From Maritalea sp049801075 (GTDB lineage: Bacteria; Pseudomonadota; Alphaproteobacteria; Rhizobiales; Devosiaceae): 64,000 nt of DNA. The notes beneath the pieces were generated by a model that was not told the origin of the DNA, ran no database searches, and worked only from the letters and a program-made list of their open reading frames with translations. Location of the stretch: assembly GCF_049801075.1 (NCBI RefSeq), contig NZ_JBNAGG010000001.1:1302001-1366000 (forward strand), in the 5' to 3' direction. The position numbers and the translations under genes are program-made. Shown here piece after piece: positions 41,753-48,584 of this stretch. How positions within the stretch are numbered: the stretch's first letter is position 1; the number at the start of each line of letters is the position of its first letter.

Positions 41753-41965
41753 ATGATGTCGCTCGATAAGATTGCCTTGATCATTGTGATTGTTGCAGCC
41801 GGGATTTATGTCGGCGTGATGGCGTTTGGAATTTTTGCGTCGGGCGTGCCGCTTTGGCCATTCTTTATTTTGCTGGCAATCGGTATCTATTTGATGTCAC
41901 GGGTCATTTCCGACAAGTTGAACAACAAAGAAGATAAATATTACGAAGATAATATTCAGGAGTAA
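41753..41965 (+). CDS. Small two-segment membrane protein
   Basis: 70 residues with two hydrophobic segments (about 7-28 and 34-50) and a charged C-terminus (DKLNNKEDKYYEDNIQE). GAAGGAGAG precedes a double ATG. It is the first of four tightly spaced genes: the ybjQ-like gene starts five bases after its stop. No family is recognised. The arrangement suggests a membrane partner of the YbjQ-like protein. Confidence 0.75.
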   Translation: MMSLDKIALIIVIVAAGIYVGVMAFGIFASGVPLWPFFILLAIGIYLMSRVISDKLNNKEDKYYEDNIQE

Positions 41966-41970
41966 TTTGC

Positions 41971-42288
41971 ATGATCGTGACAACTGGCTTGACCGTGCCT
42001 GAAGGCGAAATCATCGAAACGATTGGTATTGTGCGGGGCAACACCATCCGCGCAAAGCATGTGGGCACAGACATTATTGCTGGCTTGCGCAATTTGGTGG
42101 GCGGCGAAGTGGGTGAATATACCAAGCTGATGGCCGAGGCGCGCGAGCAGGCTTATGACCGCATGGTGGCTCATGCTCAAAGCGTTGGGGCTGATGCTGT
42201 GATTGGGGTGAATTTCACCACTTCTATGATCACCCAAGGCGCGGCAGAAATTTTGGCTTATGGCACTGCCGTAAAGCTGAAGCGCTAA
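41971..42288 (+). CDS. YbjQ/UPF0145 family protein
   Basis: 105 residues, full-length member of the UPF0145 (YbjQ) family: VTTGLTVPEGEIIETIGIVRG at the start, then VGADAVIGVNFTTSMI in the second half. The family forms small pentameric barrels and is often called heavy-metal-binding, although the function is not established. CAGGAG lies upstream of the ATG. It is second in the small operon. Confidence 0.92.
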   Translation: MIVTTGLTVPEGEIIETIGIVRGNTIRAKHVGTDIIAGLRNLVGGEVGEYTKLMAEAREQAYDRMVAHAQSVGADAVIGVNFTTSMITQGAAEILAYGTAVKLKR

Positions 42289-42291
42289 GCC

Positions 42292-42756
42292 ATGCCCAAA
42301 ATTGATATGCCGGAGTGGACCCACCATGAAGGTGAGCCAAACCCACTGACTGGGCAGGATGATGGCGCTTATGGCGAGAAGGTTCTGGGCAAACAGATTG
42401 GCCTGACCGGGTTGGGTGTACGCATGGAAATGCTGCCGCCCGGTTCTGCTTCATCCCATCGCCATTGGCACGAAACTGAAGATGAATTTTTGCTGATGCT
42501 TTCTGGCGAATTAGTTTTGGTTGAAGATGAAGAGACCATTTTGCAGGCGGGCGATTGCGCCGCTTGGAAAGCGGGGAACCCGGTTGGCCATTGCCTGCAA
42601 AACCGTTCAAGTGAAGATGCGACCTATCTGATCGTTGGTGCCAATGCTGAGCAGGATAAGGTGCATTATCCTGATCATGATGTGACCTTGCATCGTGATC
42701 GCGACAAGCGGAGCTTCACACGGTTGGATGGTACGCCCATCGTCACTTCAGAGTAA
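42292..42756 (+). CDS. Cupin-domain protein
   Basis: 154 residues, single cupin. Motif 1 is SSHRHWHETEDEFLLMLSGEL (about residue 55), giving the metal-binding H-x-H-x-x-x-E arrangement, and motif 2 is GDCAAWKAGNPVGHCLQN. It is likely an Fe- or Mn-binding enzyme or sensor of unknown substrate. It starts three bases after the ybjQ-like stop. The protein is unrelated in detail to the cupin at 1618-2061. Confidence 0.88.
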   Translation: MPKIDMPEWTHHEGEPNPLTGQDDGAYGEKVLGKQIGLTGLGVRMEMLPPGSASSHRHWHETEDEFLLMLSGELVLVEDEETILQAGDCAAWKAGNPVGHCLQNRSSEDATYLIVGANAEQDKVHYPDHDVTLHRDRDKRSFTRLDGTPIVTSE

Positions 42757-42765
42757 GGCAATGCG

Positions 42766-43212
42766 ATGAATTGGGACACGCTTTATCTGCTGTTGAATGC
42801 GGCTATTGTGCCTGCGTGGGCGCTGCTCTTGTTTATGCCGCGGGCAGAATTGACCCAAAAGCTGGTGCATAGTGGCATTTATCCCATCGGCATTGGGCTT
42901 TTCTATCTGCTTTGCTTTTTGGCGGCAGCCTTTTTGGGGCAAGCGGCAGAGGGCTTTAGTTTTTTCACCCTAGACGGAGTGGCAACGCTGTTTGATCACC
43001 CAAATGGTGTTTTGATCGGATGGTCGCACTATCTGGCGTTTGACCTATTTGTTGGTGCATGGATTGGCCGCGATGCGGCGCGGCGCAACTACTCTCATAT
43101 GATTGTGGCGCCGATGATGTTGTTTAGCTATCTCTACGGGCCGTTTGGCTTGCTCGCCTATATGGTTTTCCGTTTTTGGAAAGAGCGGCAGTTGCCTTCG
43201 CTTGAGGAGTGA
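42766..43212 (+). CDS. ABA4-like (DUF4281) membrane protein
   Basis: 148 residues with four hydrophobic segments. The stretches LYLLLNAAIVPAWALLLFMP and FDHPNGVLIGWSHYLAFDLFVGAWI match the ABA4-like family. Plant ABA4 is needed for neoxanthin synthesis, and bacterial members are uncharacterised membrane proteins. It closes the four-gene block and is followed by repeat-rich DNA. Confidence 0.9.
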   Translation: MNWDTLYLLLNAAIVPAWALLLFMPRAELTQKLVHSGIYPIGIGLFYLLCFLAAAFLGQAAEGFSFFTLDGVATLFDHPNGVLIGWSHYLAFDLFVGAWIGRDAARRNYSHMIVAPMMLFSYLYGPFGLLAYMVFRFWKERQLPSLEE

Positions 43213-43290
43213 GTGTTTTGGTTTCCCCCCACCCTAAATTCCTCCCCACTGAGGGGGAGGAAAATGAGCGTTGGCCTCATCCCCCGCGTC

Positions 43291-43310
43291 ATTCCCGCAT
43301 AGGCGGGAAT
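43291..43310. repeat. ATTCCCGC palindrome
   Basis: Perfect 8-bp arms (43291-43298 and 43303-43310) with a 4-base loop. It resembles a second class of intergenic palindromes, common in proteobacterial intergenic DNA, and has no TCAAG loop. Confidence 0.7.
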
Positions 43311-43372
43311 CCAGATGGGATTGTCGTCTCGTGATGACCTTGATATTTTGCGCTTGGGTTGCGCTTGACTGG

Positions 43373-43395
43373 ATCCCCGGGTCAAGCCCGAGGAT
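43373..43395 (+). repeat. TCAAG-loop palindrome, copy 5
   Basis: 9-bp arms with one mismatch around TCAAG, followed by TGACGC. Confidence 0.8.
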
Positions 43396-43445
43396 GACGC
43401 CAGTATATTTGGTTTGGGCTTCGCCATATCACTGAGGTGAAATGG

Positions 43446-43468
43446 ATTTCAAGATCAAGTCTTGGGAT
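43446..43468 (+). repeat. TCAAG-loop palindrome, copy 6
   Basis: Part of a 50-base near-identical copy of 41350-41400, followed by TGACGG. Two bases in the left arm have diverged from copy 2, so the arms now mismatch there. Confidence 0.8.
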
Positions 43469-43545
43469 GACGGAGGGGGTGGTTAGGGCTGCGAATAGGT
43501 ATCGCTTACACCTACCCCTAGTCCCCAGGCGGGGCCACTGCGTGG

Positions 43546-44640
43546 CTAGTTTTGTTTGAAGTGCTTGGAAAGCTTCAAATGTTGGCCCTGATAGTTTGAT
43601 CCAAGGTCGGCGCCGTAAAGATTGTCGGGGCGTTCGGCCATACGTTCATAGATCAAACGGCCGATGGTTTGGCCGTGCTCGACCAAGAATGGTACTTCGC
43701 GTGAGCGCACTTCCAGCACGGCGCGGCTGCCTGCGCCGGCAGCGCCAGCGTGGCCGAAGCCGGGATCGAAGAAGCCTGCATAATGGACGCGGAATTCGCC
43801 GACCAGCGGGTCGAATGGCACCATTTCGGCGGCATAATCCGGCGGGACGTGCACCGCTTCGCGGGAGACGAGAATGTAAAATTCGTCAGGGTCGAGGATC
43901 AGTTCGCCTGTGCCACGATCGTGCAAGGGTTCCCAAAAATCGAGTACGTCTAGTGCGGCTTTCTTATCGACATCAACAACCGCGGTGTGTCGCTTTGAGC
44001 GATAGCCGATCAGGCCGCCGCGATCGCTGCCTTGCAGATCGATGGACAATGAAACGCCCTGCTCCACGATGGCGTTTTCATCAAAAACCAAGGTTTGTTC
44101 AGCGTGGAGCGCCTTATGTTCTTCAACGCTCAAACGACTATCGCCCGAGCGGAAACGGATTTGGCTAAGGCGAGAGCCTTGACGCACCAGCGCGGGGAAC
44201 GTACGCGGGCTGATTTCGAGATAAAGCTTGCCATTGTAGCCAGCAGGCACCGTGTCAAAAGCGCGACCTTCATCTGTGATCACGCGGGTGAAAATGTCCA
44301 AGCGGCCGGTGGAGCTTTTGGGGTTGGTGGTGGCGCTGACGCCTTCCGGCAATGCCAGTTCTTCCATCAGCGGCACAATATAGACGCAGCCCCGCTCAAG
44401 CACAGCGCCCTCGCTCAAATTGATCTGGTGCAATTTGAGGTCTTCAATGCGCTCCATCACCGAGGTTTGCGGCCCCGGCAAAAAGCTGGCGCGCACGCGA
44501 TAGGCGATTTCGCCCAAGCGCAAATCCAAGCTGGCAGGTTGCACCTGATCTTCATCGAAGGCATGGGCGACAATAATGGCGCCATCCTGATGCATTTGAT
44601 TGATCATGCGGGCTGAATAGATACCAGTTGGCGAAGTCAT
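43546..44640 (-). CDS. dcd: 2'-deoxycytidine 5'-triphosphate deaminase, two-domain form
   Basis: 364 residues, about twice the length of the E. coli enzyme. The catalytic stretch TTNPKSSTGRLDIFTRVITDEGRAFDTVPAGYNGKL (residues 105-140) holds the family Ser/Arg and Glu/Asp residues. A second related domain follows after about residue 190 and ends with GQHLKLSKHFKQ. This long form is characteristic of Alphaproteobacteria. It converts dCTP to dUTP, the main route to dTTP. It is divergent from the riboswitch-controlled metZ gene. Confidence 0.93.
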   Translation of the reverse strand: MTSPTGIYSARMINQMHQDGAIIVAHAFDEDQVQPASLDLRLGEIAYRVRASFLPGPQTSVMERIEDLKLHQINLSEGAVLERGCVYIVPLMEELALPEGVSATTNPKSSTGRLDIFTRVITDEGRAFDTVPAGYNGKLYLEISPRTFPALVRQGSRLSQIRFRSGDSRLSVEEHKALHAEQTLVFDENAIVEQGVSLSIDLQGSDRGGLIGYRSKRHTAVVDVDKKAALDVLDFWEPLHDRGTGELILDPDEFYILVSREAVHVPPDYAAEMVPFDPLVGEFRVHYAGFFDPGFGHAGAAGAGSRAVLEVRSREVPFLVEHGQTIGRLIYERMAERPDNLYGADLGSNYQGQHLKLSKHFKQN

Positions 44641-44737
44641 TTACTTGACGTTTCCATTAAATTCTTTTGCTGACCCTTTGTTGTTAGCAATGTTAAACAT
44701 TGACGCCAAGCCACAATTGGCATTAGATCACATAATT

Positions 44738-44796
44738 CGGTGGTGATTTGGCCGGTCTGCTTGCAGCCACCTTAAAGAATTAGCTAAAGGCGACCG
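44738..44796 (+). ncRNA. SAM-II riboswitch (metA motif)
   Basis: The P1 stem is GGTGG (44739-44743) with CCACC (44767-44771). The conserved loop GTGATTTGGCC, the TTGCAGC segment and the 3' single strand TTAAAGAATTAGCTAAAGGC, which folds back into the loop as a pseudoknot, all match the SAM-II class. It lies between the divergent dcd gene and metZ, 60 bases before the metZ ATG. SAM-II RNAs bind S-adenosylmethionine and turn off methionine-synthesis genes, and Alphaproteobacteria use them before metA, metX and metZ. The match is from consensus memory. Confidence 0.9.
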
Positions 44797-44799
44797 TTT

Positions 44800-44825
44800 G
44801 CCGGCCAATTGGGTCGGCTTTTTTG
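44800..44825 (+). terminator. Intrinsic terminator in the metZ leader
   Basis: A 7-bp stem with one G-T pair (44800-44806 with 44812-44818) leads into TTTTTT. It starts four bases after the SAM-II core, so SAM binding could control whether transcription continues into metZ. Confidence 0.85.
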
Positions 44826-44855
44826 TTTGGAGACTGGCGTTTAGTCAGAAAAGAT

Positions 44856-46061
44856 ATGGCGACCAAGACAAATCCACTTTTGGACCCGAAAAACCAATCC
44901 CCTGCTTCGCGCGCTGTGCATGGCGGCACTGAGCGTAGCCATCATGGCGAAACCTCAGAAGCGCTTTACCTCTCATCTGGCTTTACCTATGCCACATCAG
45001 AAGAAGCACGAATGCGGTTTAAAGGGGAAACAGAAGGCCATATCTATTCGCGCTTCTCTAACCCCACCGTTGAGATGTTTCAAAACCGCATGGCGGGCCT
45101 TGAAGGCGCAGACGCTGCGCGGGGCACTGCCACCGGCATGGCGGCGGTGACCACCGCGCTGATGAGCTTGGTGCAGGCGGGTGACCATGTGGTGGCCTCG
45201 CGCGCCTTGTTTGGCGGGTGCCGCTATGTGGTGGAAGATTTTCTGCCGCGCTGGGGTGTTAGCTCCACCCTTGTGGATGGCCGCGACCCCAAGAATTTTG
45301 AAGCCGCAATGCGCGACAACACCAAAGCCGTGTTTGTGGAAAGCCCGACCAACCCCACCATTGAGCTGGTAGATTTGGAAGCGGTTGGCAAAATTGCAAA
45401 AGCCCATGGGGCGAAATTTGTGGTCGATAATGTGTTCGCCACCCCGATCTATCAAAGCCCATTGGAATTGGGTGCGGATTTGGTGGTTTATTCCGCCACC
45501 AAGCATATTGACGGGCAAGGTCGCTGTTTGGGCGGTGTGATTGTGGGCGATAAAGAGCTGATCGAAGGCGATGTGCACACCATTATCCGCCAAACTGGCC
45601 CATCCATCAGCCCATTTAATGCATGGGTGATGCTCAAAGGACTTGAAACCCTTGGCTTGCGGGTGGAAAAAATGACCCAAAACGCGCGGGCAGTGGCCGA
45701 CATGTTGGCCAACCACCCCAAGGTAGAGCGGGTTTATTATGCCGGACACCCTTCGCACCCGCAATATGAATTGGCGCAAAAGCAAATGAGCGGCGGCTCC
45801 AACATGTTGGCCTTTGACGTGAAGGGCAAGCAGGCAGATGCTTACACTGTTGCGGACCATTTAGCGCTGATCAAAATCTCCAACAATTTGGGCGATGCCA
45901 AGAGCATTATCACCCACCCTGCCACCACCACCCACCAGCGGTTGGAAGAAGAAGATCGGGCAGAGTTGGGCATTTCAGAAAAGCTGTTGCGCTTGTCTGT
46001 TGGGTTGGAAGCGGAAGGAGATTTGCTGTCTGACCTGCAGTTTGCTTTGGACCAAATCTAG
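44856..46061 (+). CDS. metZ: O-succinylhomoserine sulfhydrylase
   Basis: 401 residues from the ATG at 44856; a TTG eleven codons upstream would run into the terminator T-tract. Cys/Met-metabolism PLP enzyme: SRFSNPTVEMFQNRMAGLEGA at about residue 65, the PLP lysine in VYSATKHIDGQGRCLGGVIVG (about residue 215) and NPFNAWVMLKGLETLGLRV. It exchanges the succinyl group of O-succinylhomoserine for sulfide, giving homocysteine for methionine synthesis. The SAM-II riboswitch and terminator in its leader support the assignment and indicate feedback by SAM. A small conserved gene follows. Confidence 0.95.
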   Translation: MATKTNPLLDPKNQSPASRAVHGGTERSHHGETSEALYLSSGFTYATSEEARMRFKGETEGHIYSRFSNPTVEMFQNRMAGLEGADAARGTATGMAAVTTALMSLVQAGDHVVASRALFGGCRYVVEDFLPRWGVSSTLVDGRDPKNFEAAMRDNTKAVFVESPTNPTIELVDLEAVGKIAKAHGAKFVVDNVFATPIYQSPLELGADLVVYSATKHIDGQGRCLGGVIVGDKELIEGDVHTIIRQTGPSISPFNAWVMLKGLETLGLRVEKMTQNARAVADMLANHPKVERVYYAGHPSHPQYELAQKQMSGGSNMLAFDVKGKQADAYTVADHLALIKISNNLGDAKSIITHPATTTHQRLEEEDRAELGISEKLLRLSVGLEAEGDLLSDLQFALDQI

Positions 46062-46068
46062 GACCGCT

Positions 46069-46299
46069 ATGTCTGACGATTTGGGGTTCGACTTTCAAAC
46101 GCGTAAAGGCGGCGATGTGCAGATTTTGCATCATGGCCGCCTTGCAACCACGCTGCGCGGACAACGGGCAACGGACTTTTTGGCAGATATGGACGATTGC
46201 GATTTCGATGAGCAGCAGCAAATTATGGCGCGGCTGACGGGAAATTATAAACGTGGCAATGAACGCGTTGCTAAAAACCACCCCCGCAATAGGCGCTGA
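46069..46299 (+). CDS. Conserved small protein downstream of metZ
   Basis: 76 residues from the ATG at 46069, seven bases after the metZ stop. The sequence pattern (a central HHGRLATTLRGQRATDFLADM and a basic end with GNYKRGNERVAKNHPRNRR) resembles small uncharacterised proteins widespread in Alphaproteobacteria. No catalytic motif is visible, and the basic tail could bind nucleic acid. It is likely co-transcribed with metZ and so under SAM-II control. Confidence 0.75.
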   Translation: MSDDLGFDFQTRKGGDVQILHHGRLATTLRGQRATDFLADMDDCDFDEQQQIMARLTGNYKRGNERVAKNHPRNRR

Positions 46300-46311
46300 T
46301 CGATCCGGCGC

Positions 46312-46935
46312 TTATTCTTCAGTTTTGACGCCGCCAAATTCCTGATAGGCCAAGAGCATCCGCGCAAAGGCGGTGTAGAAGCACGCAGCAGCAAAGATCG
46401 CCGCGAGCACGTTGAAATATTGTGGCCAGATGCACAGCGCGGCGAAGAAGGCAATTGTTTCGGTGCCTTCGGTGAGGCCCGTAGAAAAATAGAGTGATTT
46501 CGACCCGCGCTTTGTGGTGCTCAATTTGTGTTTTTCGGCGAGGATCGCATAGCCCAGAAATGTACCGCCATTAAAATAGAAGCTGACGAGAAGCAGTGCG
46601 CCGACCACGCCATATTGGGCAGGGTCCAGCACAATGAAGGCGAAGGGGAATGCGCCGTAGAATAGGAAGTCTACGGTGATGTCGAAATAGCCGCCAAAGT
46701 CTGTTTTTTGCGTGGCGCGGGCCACGGCGCCATCCAAACCATCCATCACGCGGGACAGTAACATCAAAATCAACGCGGCATAAAACATGCCCAGGGCGAC
46801 CATAACGGCAGAAAGCAGGCCAATTGCGAGACCGGCAAGGGTGACGCCATTGGCGGATATGCCTGCCCGCGCCATTTGCTGGCCGATAAAATTGAGCGGT
46901 GGATCGATCCATCTACGCATCTGGCCATCAAGCAT
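46312..46935 (-). CDS. CDP-alcohol phosphatidyltransferase family protein
   Basis: 207 residues if started at the ATG at 46935, which has GAGGGA seven bases upstream; an ATG at 46956 with a weaker ribosome site is the alternative. The catalytic motif D-G-x2-A-R-x8-G-x3-D-x3-D is complete in DGLDGAVARATQKTDFGGYF plus DITVD (about residues 65-90). Four to six membrane segments follow. It transfers a phosphatidyl group from CDP-diacylglycerol to an alcohol acceptor; which acceptor (glycerol phosphate, serine, choline or inositol phosphate) cannot be told. It converges with the metZ operon. Confidence 0.9.
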   Translation of the reverse strand: MLDGQMRRWIDPPLNFIGQQMARAGISANGVTLAGLAIGLLSAVMVALGMFYAALILMLLSRVMDGLDGAVARATQKTDFGGYFDITVDFLFYGAFPFAFIVLDPAQYGVVGALLLVSFYFNGGTFLGYAILAEKHKLSTTKRGSKSLYFSTGLTEGTETIAFFAALCIWPQYFNVLAAIFAAACFYTAFARMLLAYQEFGGVKTEE

Positions 46936-47114
46936 GAATAAATCCCTCACAAACATCGGACTTGGAGCAAAGCCTTAGACAAGACTTCACTTGCGGGTCA
47001 AACTAAACTATCACTCAGGAGTTGAGAACAGGCTGCACATGTTTGTGAGCAGAATGTTATGGTAGTTTTGCGGCAGCGCAAAAGAGTCGGCAACCATCCG
47101 GGATCTACACATTT

Positions 47115-48560
47115 ATGGAATTTCGTCCGATTTTGATGATCATTGGTGTGCTGACCGCGATTTTGGGCTGCTCCATGTTTCTGCCCGCTATTGCCGATGC
47201 GCTGGTGGGCAATGATGACTGGATCGTTTTTGTTACCTCTGGCTTGATCACCACATTGCTGGGCGCAGGCATTTGGGCCTCTTCATTCGGCTATGATCAA
47301 AGCCTGAATGCGCGCCAAGCCTTTTTTATGACCGCCATCATTTGGGTAGTGCTGGCCGTGTTCGGTGCCCTTCCCTTTTATTGGGCCGGGATCAATCTCA
47401 ATTTCACCGACGCGTTTTTTGAATCCATGTCGGGTCTGACCACCACCGGGGCGACGGTGATTTCAGGCCTTGATGATTTGCCGCCCGGCATATTGCTGTG
47501 GCGCAGCTTGCTGCAATGGTTTGGCGGCTTGGGGATCATTGTGATGGCGGTTGCCGTGTTGCCCATGTTGCAAATTGGGGGCATGCAGATGTTCCGCGCA
47601 GAAGCGTTTGATACGGCGGAGAAGATTTTGCCGCGCGCCGCGCAAATCGCCTCCAACATGACTACGATTTATATTGCCCTGACCTTTATTTGCGCCATTT
47701 GTTATTGGGCGGCGGGGATGGGTCTTTTTGATGCAATTGCCCACTCAATGACCACTGTCGCTACAGGCGGCTTTTCCACCCGTGATGGTTCCATCGACAG
47801 CTATGAATCCGCAATTATCGACTATATCGCGGTGACCTTCATGATTTTGGGTGCGTTGCCGTTTTTGCTCTACATCAAAATGGTGCGGGGCGACTTGCTG
47901 GGCCTATGGCGCGACAGCCAAGTCCGCACATTTTTGCTTTTGCTTGCAGCGGTGACCTTGGTGGCTATTCTCATTCAATATGTTGATGATATTGATCGGG
48001 GCGAAGTGGCGTTCCGACATGCCATATTCTCGGTGACATCAGTGATGACGGGCACGGGCTATGCCACGACCGACTATGGATCTTGGGGCGGCATTGCCAT
48101 CACCCTGTTTTTCATCATCACCTTCATTGGTGGGTGTGCGGGGTCGACCTCATGCGGGATCAAGATTTTCCGCTTCCAGGTGCTGTTCTTGGATTTGAAG
48201 CAGCATATTCGGCAAATTCTTTACCCCTCTGGCGTGTTTGTGAAACGCTATAATGGGCAAGTCATCTCAGATACGGTTTCCGCTTCTGTGATGAGCTTTA
48301 TCTTCCTCTACTTCTTCTTTTTCATCATTTTGGCCCTGTTGTTGTCACTGACTGGCTTGGACAGTTTGACCGCATTTTCAGGTGCAGCAACAGCCATCTC
48401 GAATGTTGGGCCCGGCCTTGGCGACATTATCGGGCCATCAGGCAATTTTGGCCCGCTCAGCGATGTGTCCAAATGGCTAATTTCTATTGGCATGATTGTT
48501 GGCCGGTTGGAAATTTTCACCGTGCTGGTGCTGTTCTTGCCGCGCTTTTGGCGCGGCTAA
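47115..48560 (+). CDS. trkH: TrkH family potassium uptake protein
   Basis: 481 residues with 8-10 membrane segments arranged in four M-P-M repeats. Selectivity-filter-like stretches include TTTGATVISGLDDL (about residue 110), TTVATGGFSTRDGSI (about residue 215), TGTGYATTDYGSWG (about residue 315) and NVGPGLGDIIGPSGNF (about residue 440). It forms the K+-conducting subunit with TrkA, which is not in the window. It converges on the RND transporter gene with only 24 bases between stops. Confidence 0.95.
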   Translation: MEFRPILMIIGVLTAILGCSMFLPAIADALVGNDDWIVFVTSGLITTLLGAGIWASSFGYDQSLNARQAFFMTAIIWVVLAVFGALPFYWAGINLNFTDAFFESMSGLTTTGATVISGLDDLPPGILLWRSLLQWFGGLGIIVMAVAVLPMLQIGGMQMFRAEAFDTAEKILPRAAQIASNMTTIYIALTFICAICYWAAGMGLFDAIAHSMTTVATGGFSTRDGSIDSYESAIIDYIAVTFMILGALPFLLYIKMVRGDLLGLWRDSQVRTFLLLLAAVTLVAILIQYVDDIDRGEVAFRHAIFSVTSVMTGTGYATTDYGSWGGIAITLFFIITFIGGCAGSTSCGIKIFRFQVLFLDLKQHIRQILYPSGVFVKRYNGQVISDTVSASVMSFIFLYFFFFIILALLLSLTGLDSLTAFSGAATAISNVGPGLGDIIGPSGNFGPLSDVSKWLISIGMIVGRLEIFTVLVLFLPRFWRG

Positions 48561-48584
48561 GACTTTTCCCAATTCAGCTGGCCG

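Larger units (their letters stand above)
43213..43545. other. Gene-free, repeat-rich stretch (about 330 bases)
   Basis: No gene is seen. The stretch contains a palindrome of a different type and two TCAAG-loop copies (listed separately), and a near-perfect 50-base copy of the sequence at 41350-41400. A CCCCACCC...GAGGGGGAGG inverted tract near 43230-43260 may end the upstream transcript. Confidence 0.75.

Noticed and set aside
41350..43490. Possible CRISPR array from repeated palindromes
   Set aside because: Repeats are irregularly spaced, vary in arm sequence and flank genes. There are no uniform spacers and no cas genes.
44997..45860. Minus-strand open frame inside metZ
   Set aside because: It is antisense to a well-supported PLP enzyme and has no ribosome site or known domain.
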